Source: Hellea sp965224755
GTDB taxonomy: Bacteria; Pseudomonadota; Alphaproteobacteria; Caulobacterales; Maricaulaceae
Direction of reading: 5' to 3'
NCBI GenBank assembly: GCA_965224755.1
Contig: OZ245061.1
Location: forward strand, 558,001 to 622,000
Length of the DNA stretch: 64,000 nucleotides
The translations under genes were made by a program, and so were the position numbers. Shown here in pieces: positions 46,288 to 55,341 of this stretch. Within the stretch, counting starts at the first letter, position 1, and every line of letters begins with the position of its first letter. Below the pieces are notes generated by a model, which saw only the letters and a list, made by a program, of their open reading frames with translations, made no database searches and was not told the origin of the DNA.

Positions 46288-46498
46288 TATGGAGTTCTGG
46301 GAGATAGCTACACAATCGAATAACAGAATGAGCGCATTTGCGCTGATAAGCGGGCCATCTCAATGATGAGGTGATCCGAAAGCGAGAGGCTGTGCCAAAG
46401 TTTAGCAACACAACACAGCCCCTCATCAACCCGCAAGCGGGCGGAAGGTCTATAACGGCCTTACGCTTCGTTTGCAAACATGTTAGAAAGGAAACAAC
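46288..46498 (+). other. Structured spacer between the two peptide genes
   Basis: 211 nt without an ORF but with four hairpins in a row: AGCGC..GCGCT (46331-46344), CATCTCA/TGAGGTG (46356-46373), GGCTGTG/CACAGCC (46388-46394 with 46414-46420), CCCGC/GCGGG (46430-46441). None has a U-tract. Possibly a processing or attenuation leader, or a small RNA. Confidence 0.5.
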
Positions 46499-46903
46499 AT
46501 GTTACGTGAACTCAATATAAATGAAATGGATATGGTATCAGGAGGCGTGGACGAAGTTGTCGTTACAGGCGTACTAGTAAATGGTATAGCGTATACAACA
46601 GGTGGTTATGACACCGGAACAGGCACAGCTTATAATTTTTCAAACGGTCGTTTTGAACAAATTGGCGGTGGTAGCAGTGGTAGTTATTTTTCACTAGGTT
46701 CAGGAGATATTACGGGCGATGGCTTTGATTATTCTATTGGAGTAGATGAAGGCGGTTTCTCAGCAAGCATAGGTATCGATGGCTCAATTGACGCATTCAG
46801 CTTTCGATTAACTGGTGAGGATATTGGCGAAGCTATGCATAATTTTTCTGTATGGCTTTGGGAAACTGGTAATTTTGGAGGATTGCTTAATTCAGAAGAT
46901 TAA
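46499..46903 (+). CDS. Double-glycine-leader peptide B, Gly-rich with TonB-box-like start
   Basis: 134 residues. Leader MLRELNINEMDMVSGG fits C39 processing (Leu -12, Glu -8, Met -7, Val -4, Gly-Gly). The predicted mature product (118 aa) begins VDEVVVTG, which resembles the TonB box of TonB-dependent receptors and of colicins that use TonB for entry. The body is Gly/Ser/Asp-rich, acidic and free of Cys, with alternating GSGDITGDGFDYSIGVDEGG-type strands, and ends in an aromatic helix FSVWLWETGNFGG. AAAGGAAA precedes the ATG. Likely a large class II microcin-like toxin; function inferred from leader and context. Confidence 0.75.
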   Translation: MLRELNINEMDMVSGGVDEVVVTGVLVNGIAYTTGGYDTGTGTAYNFSNGRFEQIGGGSSGSYFSLGSGDITGDGFDYSIGVDEGGFSASIGIDGSIDAFSFRLTGEDIGEAMHNFSVWLWETGNFGGLLNSED

Positions 46904-46920
46904 ACATAGGTAATAAACTT

Positions 46921-46955
46921 AAGAAAGCGGGTATATTTAATAAACTCGTTTTCTT
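46921..46955 (+). promoter_or_regulatory. Hairpin between peptide B and the PrsW-like gene
   Basis: AAGAAAGCGGGT pairs with ACTCGTTTTCTT over 12 positions including two G-U pairs, 11-nt loop. Only a weak T-rich tail. Probably an attenuator or stabiliser that sets the peptide to downstream gene ratio. Confidence 0.45.
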
Positions 46956-46978
46956 TACAAAAGAAGAACTAAAAAGTT

Positions 46979-47605
46979 ATGAATAGAATTAGGCTTATAT
47001 TCTCATGCGTCTTATTTTCTTTAATTATATCATTGGCAACGATTTTTACGAACTCGTTATTGTATATATTTTTGGGCTCGTTTTTAACACTAAATTCAAT
47101 TTTGGACATTTCATTATCTGGAGTAACTGAAGAATTTATAAGAGCTATTTTTGGCGCCACCATTTTCGGAAAAGTTATCACCGTCAAAAAGACATTCAAC
47201 AAAACTACCATGGTCAAACTATCATTAATATTTACAGCAATAATATTTACCGCTCTAGAAAAAGGTAAAATTATTAGCGATATGTTCTTTGACTTTAGAT
47301 ACGAAAACCATGAACCCAACATTGCTAATGTAGCCCCTTATTTAATAATAGTCTTAAGTATCGTGTTCCACGCAATAATTCATTATTATTTATTTAAAAT
47401 TTCGATTTACTCCGCAATTCAGAAACGTTGGTTTTTTTTGATTTCCATTTGTATTTTTCATGGTATTATAAACTTAATTATGGTTTATATAATTTTCTTT
47501 GAAAACATGTATTTGAACGTTGTAAACGTTGTGGTAAAGTTACTGATTTTATCAGTTTTAGCTTTAATTGCCCGCAATAATACTCTCTTATTTAAATCGG
47601 TATGA
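46979..47605 (+). CDS. PrsW/CAAX-like intramembrane protease, candidate immunity protein
   Basis: 208 residues, six to seven hydrophobic helices. Conserved polar motifs inside helices match the PrsW-type order: TEEFIRAIFG (two Glu), FTALEKGKI (Glu after FTAL), VFHAIIHYYLF (His) and IFHGIINLIMV (His..Asn), the presumed metal-site residues. Such proteins in bacteriocin loci often give self-immunity. It is very AT-rich (33 G/C in 120 bases counted at the 5' end), unlike its neighbours, suggesting foreign origin. Its stop overlaps the hlyD start by 4 nt. It could instead activate a stress response, as PrsW does. Confidence 0.6.
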   Translation: MNRIRLIFSCVLFSLIISLATIFTNSLLYIFLGSFLTLNSILDISLSGVTEEFIRAIFGATIFGKVITVKKTFNKTTMVKLSLIFTAIIFTALEKGKIISDMFFDFRYENHEPNIANVAPYLIIVLSIVFHAIIHYYLFKISIYSAIQKRWFFLISICIFHGIINLIMVYIIFFENMYLNVVNVVVKLLILSVLALIARNNTLLFKSV

Positions 47606-48837
47606 CCCTATTTCGTAAAGAAGCTTTAGACCACAAACGCCGTAAGCTGCACGGCGAAGTTATCCTCGTGCAACCCGTTGGATTTTTCATTATGACGGTT
47701 GTGTTTTTCGCCGTGACTCTGGGCTTGGTCGGATTTCTCTTAAACGGCGAATATAAACGCAAAGAAACAGTTGTTGGCTACTTGGCTCCCTCTAATGGGC
47801 TCTCCATCATCCGCGCCGACCAAGGCGGCCGCCTGACACAGGTCTTTGTCAGTGAGGGCGATAGTGTCGAAGCCGGGGCACCCCTCTTTGAAAGCCGCGT
47901 CGATGTCGAAACAGAAGGCGGGTTTATCGGTGAACGCCGTTTAGAAAGCACAGATGTGCGCCTGTCTGAACTCCGTGAACAACTTTCCAATACGCAAAAA
48001 CGGTTTGCAGGCGATAGAGAACGCTTAACGTCTCAAGCCTTAAATTATGAACGTGAACTAGACGGCCTTCTGCGGCGGCGGCTCTTGCAACAAGAAGCCG
48101 TCGATTTAGCTCAAGCTCAATTTAAGAAAATCCAACGCTTGACGGAACAGGAAGTCACATCCCAACTTGAACTCGATAATGCGCGTTCTGTTGATATCAA
48201 TCAGCGCCTAGCGCTTGAAACTGTCGATCAGCAAATCATCTCTCGTGAAGGCACACTATCCGAAGTTCGCTTCGGGATTGCAGGCCTTAAAAATAATGAG
48301 AACCGTGAGCTCTCTCAAATTCGAGTGCAAATCAGCCAATTAGAAGAAAGCCGCACTAGTATTGAGGCCTCCAGCCGCTATCTCGTCCGCAGCCCCATCG
48401 CAGGGACGGTCACAGCTTTGCAAGGCTCAGCAGGACAAAGCGTATCGCCCAATGCGCCTATCGTGATGATAGTGCCCGAAGGCTCGGGCTTGCAGGCTAC
48501 CCTCTTAGCCCCGTCCCGCTCCGTAGGTTTTCTAAAAGCAGGGCAGGATGTGAACTTATTAGTCGACGCCTTCCCCTATCAGAAATTTGGGGTGCAAAAA
48601 GGCATCATCAAAGATATCTCGGCCACACCATACAGGCCCGGCGAACTTGACGCCCCTATCCCGTATGAACAAGCTGTTTACCGCGTCGTTGTTGACCTCA
48701 ACAAGCAAACGGTCTCTGCCTATGGCAATGAAGTCGATCTAAAAGCAGGTATGACTTTACAAGGCGATCTCATAACAGACCGCCGCACCCTTATGCAATG
48801 GATGCTAGACCCCCTTATGACAATGAGGCGGGGTTAG
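47602..48837 (+). CDS. HlyD/CvaA-type membrane fusion adaptor
   Basis: 411 residues. One N-terminal membrane helix (about 28-50), a lipoyl-like half motif GYLAPSNGLSIIRADQGGRLTQVFVSEGDSVEAG, a long coiled coil (about 115-265, RLSELREQLSNTQKRF and following), the second half SPIAGTVTALQGSAGQSVSPNAP, then a beta-barrel domain. This matches CvaA/HlyD adaptors that join the ABC exporter to a TolC-type channel, which is not in the window. Four-nt overlap with the PrsW-like gene. The copied 23S fragment begins 13 nt after its stop. Confidence 0.9.
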   Translation: MTLFRKEALDHKRRKLHGEVILVQPVGFFIMTVVFFAVTLGLVGFLLNGEYKRKETVVGYLAPSNGLSIIRADQGGRLTQVFVSEGDSVEAGAPLFESRVDVETEGGFIGERRLESTDVRLSELREQLSNTQKRFAGDRERLTSQALNYERELDGLLRRRLLQQEAVDLAQAQFKKIQRLTEQEVTSQLELDNARSVDINQRLALETVDQQIISREGTLSEVRFGIAGLKNNENRELSQIRVQISQLEESRTSIEASSRYLVRSPIAGTVTALQGSAGQSVSPNAPIVMIVPEGSGLQATLLAPSRSVGFLKAGQDVNLLVDAFPYQKFGVQKGIIKDISATPYRPGELDAPIPYEQAVYRVVVDLNKQTVSAYGNEVDLKAGMTLQGDLITDRRTLMQWMLDPLMTMRRG

Positions 48838-48850
48838 AGTTATGTAAAAT

Positions 48851-49439
<589 letters not shown>

Positions 49440-49560
49440 AGGTCTTGTGAAAATCAATCTCAATACACGGTGTTTGTGCGCAGCGATTAATTCGCTTCGG
49501 CAAAAATTAAATAAACACTCAGACGATATCTTTACTATTAAAAACAACATTGCTTGCATT

Positions 49561-49679
49561 AACCGGGTGGTTATTGCGAGAGGTCCCCACCCGATCCCAT
49601 TCCGAACTCGGTCGTTAAGCCTCTCAGCGCCGATGGTACTTTGTCTTAAGGCACGGGAGAGTAGGTCACCGCCCGGTTT
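49561..49679 (+). rRNA. rrf: 5S ribosomal RNA, copy 2
   Basis: 119 nt, complete. Two differences from copy 1: position 21 is A and 62 is T, which form an A-U pair in helix II where copy 1 has T facing C. Structurally intact and probably functional if transcribed. Confidence 0.9.
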
Positions 49680-49721
49680 ATCCAAGCAATGCTTGTAAAT
49701 CCCTCCATATCAAAGAACAAC

Positions 49722-49769
49722 AAAAGCCCCGTATGGTTGCCCGAATGGGCGGGCCTGCGGGGCTTTTTT
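49722..49769 (+). terminator. Terminator after 5S copy 2
   Basis: AAAAGCCCCG/CGGGGCTTTT stem with an internal GCCC/GGGC hairpin and six T. Same outer stem as terminator 1 but a different loop, so this is a related, not identical, rrn end. Confidence 0.88.
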
Positions 49770-49847
49770 GTTGGTTTAAACTTGCTAGGATATGACAGCG
49801 TGCCTCTGCCAAAATCGCTCACCGATCTCAGATATAGGCTTGCGGGT

Positions 49848-50777
49848 TTAGGAATATTGGCGGCTTGGAATGAGTTTGGCGCGGTGTTCAAGAAGAAAGC
49901 TGTGAAAGCTCTTGGCCGCGCCGGACATCTCTATATCAGCAGAATGCACCAATATCCATTTCCTAATGATTGGTAATCCCGGGACACGCAGCGCAATCAA
50001 TCTGCCCGAGTCAAACTCTGATATGACAGTATGGCCAGAGATCAAGGCAATGCCCAACCCCGCCATTACAGCCTGTTTTATGGATTCGTTAGAATCCATA
50101 TCCATTGTCGAATAGTCCATTCCATCCCCGGCCCTGTCCATAAATTGACGGGCCAGATTTCGCGTGCCTGAGCCGGGTTCACGCAGCAATATTGTCTCCG
50201 CCATAAGAGCTTTGGGGTCCACCCGCTTAGTCCCTGCCAGAGGATGGTCTGGAGGCGCAATAATAATATTAGGATGATCGGCCAATTCATGGCTCACAAC
50301 ATCTAAACTCGTAGGGGGTCGTCCCATAATCGCAAGATCAGCAGACCGGGTTTGCAGTGATTTCAGAACTTCCATTCTGTTCCCAATCATTGGGTTTAGC
50401 TCAATATCAGGAAAGGCCCGCATAAATGCCTTGATGATAGCTGGCGCAAAATATTTTCCCGTACTAACTACAGCGAAACCAACAGATCCGGATTTGCCGG
50501 CCTTCAAGGCTTCAATACGCTGAGCTGTTGTATGCACAGAGGCATCGATTTGATTGTAGAGCGCCAACAGCTCACTACCAATCTGTGTGGGTTGTAATCC
50601 CCCTGTATCCCTCACCAGAATATCAGCCCCCACCAATGACCGTAAAATTTTTATCTGGCACGAGATCGCAGGCGGGGTCACAAATAGCTCCGCAGCAGCT
50701 AACGTAATCGACCCCGTACGCGAGACAGCGGCGAAGGCCCGGATTTGCTTTAGTGTAACATCGCGGGATAAGGACAT
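49848..50777 (-). CDS. cbbR: LysR-type Calvin-cycle regulator CbbR
   Basis: 309 residues. N-terminal LysR HTH (TLKQIRAFAAVSRTGSITLAAAELFVTPPAISCQIKILRSLVGADI, about 8-54) and a substrate-binding effector domain. The HTH wording and its divergent placement next to cbbF support CbbR, which senses metabolites such as RuBP or NADPH and activates cbb genes. A CTAA-N7-TTAG inverted repeat lies just outside the start. Confidence 0.85.
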   Translation of the reverse strand: MSLSRDVTLKQIRAFAAVSRTGSITLAAAELFVTPPAISCQIKILRSLVGADILVRDTGGLQPTQIGSELLALYNQIDASVHTTAQRIEALKAGKSGSVGFAVVSTGKYFAPAIIKAFMRAFPDIELNPMIGNRMEVLKSLQTRSADLAIMGRPPTSLDVVSHELADHPNIIIAPPDHPLAGTKRVDPKALMAETILLREPGSGTRNLARQFMDRAGDGMDYSTMDMDSNESIKQAVMAGLGIALISGHTVISEFDSGRLIALRVPGLPIIRKWILVHSADIEMSGAAKSFHSFLLEHRAKLIPSRQYS

Positions 50778-50786
50778 TAAGATATT

Positions 50787-50801
50787 CTAAATTACTATTA
50801 G
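50787..50801. promoter_or_regulatory. Candidate CbbR operator
   Basis: CTAA-N7-TTAG inverted repeat fits the LysR T-N11-A and CbbR TNA-N7-TNA pattern. In the 158-nt divergent cbbR/cbbF region. Confidence 0.55.
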
Positions 50802-50935
50802 ATTTTATTCAATTATATTTTGTTAGTATTTGGCCCATCATCGCCCTATAACCGCACAATAATATGTGATTCAGCGAAAATAACGTGCGTAGCCAAGCTG
50901 GTTTTACGTCATTTTAAAGGCTGTAACTGACGGGA

Positions 50936-51970
50936 ATGCCGATGCCGATAAAATTTTCAAATCAGATTATCAGCCATATTGCTGATACGAGTCAACGCAC
51001 GGCACTTAAGAAAACGCTCAAAACTCTGGTTGGAGCTGCGATTGAAATCTCAAATATTTGTGCTCGGGGATTGCTCGAACAAGAATTGGGTGCCGCAACA
51101 GGTGCCAGAGATGAAGATGGAGATTGCCAGAAGAATTTGGATGTCAGAACCGACGAGATTGTTCTGGCGGCCTTGAAAACAGCGCCCGTCGCTTTTTACG
51201 CTTCAGAGGAACAAGACGAAATTATTATACTGAAAAAAGGGGCCCCTCTCGCTGTGACATGTGACCCGCTCGATGGGTCTACGAATATAGATACCAATAT
51301 TTCTATTGGTACGATATTTTCTATTTTTGAGGCTAAAGATACAGCTAAGGCCTCTTTTTTCAGGTGCGGAGCAGAACAGCTTGCGGGTGGCTTCTTTATA
51401 TATGGCCCGCAAACCACACTCATCATCACCACAGGCAATGGTACAGAATTATATACGCTTGATCCGGATGATGCGATATTCAAGCTGACAATTGCCAAAA
51501 TGTCTATTCCAGAGAAGAGCGTTGAATATGGTATAAATGCCTCTAATCACCGGCATTGGCCAAGTCCAATACGAACCTATATTGACCATTGTTTGCTGGG
51601 CGAAGACGGCCCGTTGGGTACTGAGCAAAATATGCGTTGGGTGGGCTCGCTTGTTGCGGACGCAAATCGCATATTAATGCGCGGGGGTATTTACCTCTAT
51701 CCTGAAGATGATCGCAAAGGATATGGGGAAGGGCGTTTGCGCCTGCTATATGAGGCCAATCCGGTTTCGTTCATAATCGAACAGGCGGGCGGCGTGGCGA
51801 CAGATGGCGGCGTACGCATTTTAGGCAAGACCCTTCGTACATTGCACCAGAGGGTTCCGTTTGTTTTCGGGTCAAAAAAACAGGTCGAACTGGTCGCGAA
51901 ATATCACCATCAGAGATCCATCGATAATTCCGCATCGCCGTTATTTAAGATGCGCGGACTTCTACGTTAA
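50936..51970 (+). CDS. cbbF: Fructose-1,6-bisphosphatase, class I
   Basis: 344 residues. Converts fructose-1,6-bisphosphate (and possibly sedoheptulose bisphosphate) to the monophosphate in the Calvin cycle and gluconeogenesis. Metal-site motif CDPLDGSTNID near residue 108 and the substrate motif MRWVGSLVADANRILMRGGIYLYPED near 235 are intact. First gene of cbbF-cbbP-fba-rpe, divergent from cbbR. ATG 50942 is an alternative start. Confidence 0.95.
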   Translation: MPMPIKFSNQIISHIADTSQRTALKKTLKTLVGAAIEISNICARGLLEQELGAATGARDEDGDCQKNLDVRTDEIVLAALKTAPVAFYASEEQDEIIILKKGAPLAVTCDPLDGSTNIDTNISIGTIFSIFEAKDTAKASFFRCGAEQLAGGFFIYGPQTTLIITTGNGTELYTLDPDDAIFKLTIAKMSIPEKSVEYGINASNHRHWPSPIRTYIDHCLLGEDGPLGTEQNMRWVGSLVADANRILMRGGIYLYPEDDRKGYGEGRLRLLYEANPVSFIIEQAGGVATDGGVRILGKTLRTLHQRVPFVFGSKKQVELVAKYHHQRSIDNSASPLFKMRGLLR

Positions 51971-52000
51971 TGCGCTTACCTTTAAGGGAAACTCACTCTC

Positions 52001-52876
52001 ATGTCTAAAAAGCACCCCATAATTTCCGTCGTCGGTTCCTCAGGTGCAGGCACCAGCACAGTTAAGCACACTTTCGATCAGATATTTCGCCGAGAGAAAG
52101 TGAAAGTCATCTCCATTGAGGGGGATGCTTTCCACCGCTATGACCGGGCCGAGATGAAGAGACAACTCAAAGTGCGCACCGAGGAAGGCGATCGCACATT
52201 CAGTCATTTTTCTATGGAAGCCAATGTCTTGGACGAACTTGAACGTGTGTTCCGAGACTATAGCGACACCGGTAGAGGCAAGACACGTCACTATGTTCAC
52301 TCTGAAGAAGAGGCCGAGCAGTTTGGCGTGCCGCCGGGACATTTTACCGATTGGGAGGATTTTGTTGAAGACTCCGATTTGCTTTTTTATGAGGGCTTGC
52401 ACGGCGCGGTTCGCACTGATGATATAAAGGTTGCCGATTATGCTGACTTGAAGATTGGCGTCGTTCCGGTGATAAATCTGGAATGGATACAGAAAATCCA
52501 TCGCGATAAGACACAGCGCGGTTACTCAACCGACGCGGTCACGGATGTGATCTTGCGCAGGATGCATGATTATGTGCATGTGATCACGCCGCAATTTACC
52601 AATACTGACATCAATTTTCAGCGTGTGCCTATCGTTGATACATCAAATCCGTTTGTGGCTCGGTGGATTCCTACGGCAGGAGAGTCCCTTGTTGTTATTC
52701 GTTTCGGAAATCCGCGCGGCATTGATTTTCCTTATTTAGTATCGATGATCCAGAACAGCTGGATGAGCCGCGCTAATTCTATTGTTATCCCCGGCGACAA
52801 ACTTGACCTGGCAATGCAGTTAATATTGACCCCATTGATCCATCGGCTTGTCGATCAAAGCCGGCGCGCTAAATGA
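52001..52876 (+). CDS. cbbP: Phosphoribulokinase
   Basis: 291 residues. Makes ribulose-1,5-bisphosphate from ribulose-5-phosphate and ATP, the committed Calvin-cycle step besides RuBisCO. P-loop GSSGAGTST at 12-20, IEGDAFHRYDRAEM (catalytic Asp region) near 40 and YEGLHGAVRTDD near 130 match bacterial PRK. 30 nt after cbbF. Its presence makes a CO2-fixing or RuBP-using lifestyle likely. Confidence 0.96.
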   Translation: MSKKHPIISVVGSSGAGTSTVKHTFDQIFRREKVKVISIEGDAFHRYDRAEMKRQLKVRTEEGDRTFSHFSMEANVLDELERVFRDYSDTGRGKTRHYVHSEEEAEQFGVPPGHFTDWEDFVEDSDLLFYEGLHGAVRTDDIKVADYADLKIGVVPVINLEWIQKIHRDKTQRGYSTDAVTDVILRRMHDYVHVITPQFTNTDINFQRVPIVDTSNPFVARWIPTAGESLVVIRFGNPRGIDFPYLVSMIQNSWMSRANSIVIPGDKLDLAMQLILTPLIHRLVDQSRRAK

Positions 52877-52963
52877 TAAACCTTATGACCGACACCGTAA
52901 CCGCTAAAACTGTTAAGCCAATTAGCAAGCAAAGCTAGATTTATTTAAAAAGGAAATAAAATT

Positions 52964-54028
52964 ATGGCCCGGATAACTTTAAGACAATTACTCGACCATG
53001 CCGCGGAATATAATTATGGTGTTCCTGCATTTAATATCAATAACATGGAACAAGTTCTGGCTATTATGGACGCCGCTGACGAGGTGGATGCCCCGGTCAT
53101 TTTGCAGGCAAGTCGGGGTGCGCGCTCTTATGCCGGCGATATTATGCTGGTGAAGATGGTTGAGGCGGCCGAAGAAATGTATCCACATATTCCGGTCTGC
53201 CTGCATCAGGATCATGGCAATAATGGCGCGACGTGTTTTTCGGCTCTGCAAGCTGGATTTACATCTGTGATGATGGATGGGTCGTTAGAGGCCGATGCAA
53301 AAACACCTGCCAGTTATGAATATAACGAAAATATCACCAAATATGTCACCGATGTTGCACACGATGTCGGCGCGTCGGTCGAAGGCGAATTAGGGTGTTT
53401 GGGATCTTTGGAGACCGGCATGGGCGAAGCGGAAGACGGCCATGGTTTTGAAGGGGCACTGTCTATGGATATGCTATTGACCGACCCGGACGAAGCGGCG
53501 CAATTTGTTAAAGCTACGAAATGCGACGCTCTTGCTATTGCTATGGGCACGTCGCATGGCGCTTATAAATTCTCGAAAAAACCTACGGGCGATATTTTGG
53601 CCATGGACAGGGTGGAGGCTATTCACAAACGTATTCCTGATACACATTTGGTTATGCATGGTAGCTCGTCAGTGCCGCAAGAATTGCAAGATATGTTCAA
53701 TAAATATGGCGGCGATATGAAACAAACTTACGGCGTACCTGTTGACGAAATTGTCAAAGGTATTCAGTACGGCGTGCGTAAAGTTAATATTGACACGGAT
53801 TGCCGTTTGGCGATTGCGGGGCAGTTTAGAAGAGTGGCTCAAGAAGATGCCAAACAATTTGATCCTCGTAAATTTCTAACGCCGTCAACAGCCGCTATGA
53901 AAGCGCTTTGTAAGGATAGATATGAACGTTTCGGCACAGCCGGCAACGCATCAAAAATCAAAGAAATTCCTATGGCCGATATGGCGAAGCGATATGCGGA
54001 TGGGAGTCTTGCGCCGGTGATTAGTTAG
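52964..54028 (+). CDS. cbbA: Fructose-bisphosphate aldolase, class II (Calvin-type)
   Basis: 354 residues. Zinc-dependent aldolase interconverting fructose-1,6-bisphosphate and two triose phosphates. VCLHQDHG near 84 (zinc His), SVMMDGS, SVEGELGCLG and LVMHGSSSVP are family motifs; the C-terminal NIDTDCRLA block and 350-residue length place it with the cbbA type. AAAGGA precedes the ATG. Third gene of the cluster. Confidence 0.95.
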   Translation: MARITLRQLLDHAAEYNYGVPAFNINNMEQVLAIMDAADEVDAPVILQASRGARSYAGDIMLVKMVEAAEEMYPHIPVCLHQDHGNNGATCFSALQAGFTSVMMDGSLEADAKTPASYEYNENITKYVTDVAHDVGASVEGELGCLGSLETGMGEAEDGHGFEGALSMDMLLTDPDEAAQFVKATKCDALAIAMGTSHGAYKFSKKPTGDILAMDRVEAIHKRIPDTHLVMHGSSSVPQELQDMFNKYGGDMKQTYGVPVDEIVKGIQYGVRKVNIDTDCRLAIAGQFRRVAQEDAKQFDPRKFLTPSTAAMKALCKDRYERFGTAGNASKIKEIPMADMAKRYADGSLAPVIS

Positions 54029-54107
54029 ACTATCATTGATCAAATTTATTCGGGCACGGCGCGCTAAATTCAGCGTGACTCAACTCCGGGTTTTACAGGA
54101 GCCTCTA

Positions 54108-54785
54108 ATGGCCATTAAAATATCTCCGTCTATATTATCTGCGGATTTTGCCAATCTTGGTCATGAAGTCCGCGCCATTGAGGCCGCAGGCTGTGACTGG
54201 GTGCATGTGGACGTGATGGATGGACATTATGTGCCTAATTTGACCATCGGGCCGGGTGTGTGCAAAGCTATCCGGCCTCATATCAAAACTATCATGGATG
54301 TGCATTTGATGATTGAGCCTGCTGACCCATTTCTGGAAGCATTTGCCAAAGCGGGCGCGGACCACATTTCTATCCACCCCGAAGCCCATCCACATCTTGA
54401 CCGTAGTCTACAGGTTATTCGGGACCTTGGCTGCAAAGCAGGTGTAGCGCTCAATCCGTCAACGCCGATCAATGTTATTGAACATGTTTTGGACCGACTT
54501 GATTTGGTCATTGTCATGAGCGTCAATCCGGGTTTTGGCGGGCAAAGCTTCTTGCCCTCACAAGTGCAAAAAATCCGTGACCTCAGAACTATGTTTGAAG
54601 GCCGGGATATTCTTATTGAAGTTGATGGCGGTATTACTCCCGTCACAGCCCCTCTGGTAACGGCAGCCGGCGCAGATGTGTTGGTCGCGGGTTCTGCTGT
54701 TTATGGTAAGGGCGGGCAGGAAACCTCTGTTTACGCGGCCAATATAAAAGCCATCCGCGATGCGGGAGAGGCCGCGCAAACGTAA
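54108..54785 (+). CDS. rpe: Ribulose-phosphate 3-epimerase
   Basis: 225-residue TIM barrel linking xylulose-5-P and ribulose-5-P. Begins IKISPSILSADFANLG; WVHVDVMDGHYVPNLTIGP carries the metal and catalytic His/Asp, and VMSVNPGFGGQSFLP and EVDGGI are intact. The frame opens 24 codons upstream, but AGGAG at 54097 fits 54108. Also called cbbE in this context. TAATG overlap with the next gene. Confidence 0.95.
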   Translation: MAIKISPSILSADFANLGHEVRAIEAAGCDWVHVDVMDGHYVPNLTIGPGVCKAIRPHIKTIMDVHLMIEPADPFLEAFAKAGADHISIHPEAHPHLDRSLQVIRDLGCKAGVALNPSTPINVIEHVLDRLDLVIVMSVNPGFGGQSFLPSQVQKIRDLRTMFEGRDILIEVDGGITPVTAPLVTAAGADVLVAGSAVYGKGGQETSVYAANIKAIRDAGEAAQT

Positions 54786-55336
54786 TGGCCGCCGTACCGC
54801 CGGTTTGTGATTTTGGCTGGAAGGCTCCTGATTTTAATCTGCGTTCTATTGATAAGAGTCTCTATAATTACGCCGATATAGCTGGACCTAATGGCACGCT
54901 GGTCATGTTCATCTCGAATCATTGCCCCTATGTGAAGGCTATTGAAACCCGTATTGCGCGGGACACAAAAGCGCTACTAAGCCTAGGTATTGGTATCGCG
55001 GCTATTGGCTCAAATGATGAACTATCATATCCTGACGACGGGCCTGCGGGCATGGCCGCGCAAGCCGGGCGTGCTGATTTTGGATTTCCCTATTTGCATG
55101 ATCAGGATCAATCTGCGGCCCGCGCTTATGACGCTGTCTGCACGCCTGATTTTTTTGGTTTTGATATAGAGGGCGGCCTGCAATATCGCGGCCGACTTGA
55201 CGCGTCGCGTAAGGAGAGCGGCCCTGTTGATTTACGCCGTGATTTGTTTGAGGCTATGAAATTAGTCGCCCAAACCGGCCGGGGGCCGCAACAACAAACC
55301 CCGTCTATGGGGTGCTCAATCAAGTGGAAGCCATAA
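54785..55336 (+). CDS. Thioredoxin-fold (AhpC/TSA-like) protein
   Basis: 183 residues. Thioredoxin/peroxiredoxin-like fold: GWKAPDFNLRSID, then TLVMFISNHCPYVKAIE (about 38-54) where the CPYVK Cys replaces the usual CxxC, then IGIAAIGSNDELSYPDDGP. This is a single-Cys variant widely found as a conserved soluble protein, possibly a redox regulator. Lies between rpe and gph, overlapping both or nearly so, perhaps linking the cbb genes to redox state. Confidence 0.75.
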   Translation: MAAVPPVCDFGWKAPDFNLRSIDKSLYNYADIAGPNGTLVMFISNHCPYVKAIETRIARDTKALLSLGIGIAAIGSNDELSYPDDGPAGMAAQAGRADFGFPYLHDQDQSAARAYDAVCTPDFFGFDIEGGLQYRGRLDASRKESGPVDLRRDLFEAMKLVAQTGRGPQQQTPSMGCSIKWKP

Positions 55337-55341
55337 GACCA

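Noticed and set aside
48838..48850. An insertion-sequence end at the left border of the 23S copy
   Set aside because: Only 13 nt separate hlyD from the 23S copy, with no inverted repeat, target duplication or transposase; recombination fits better.
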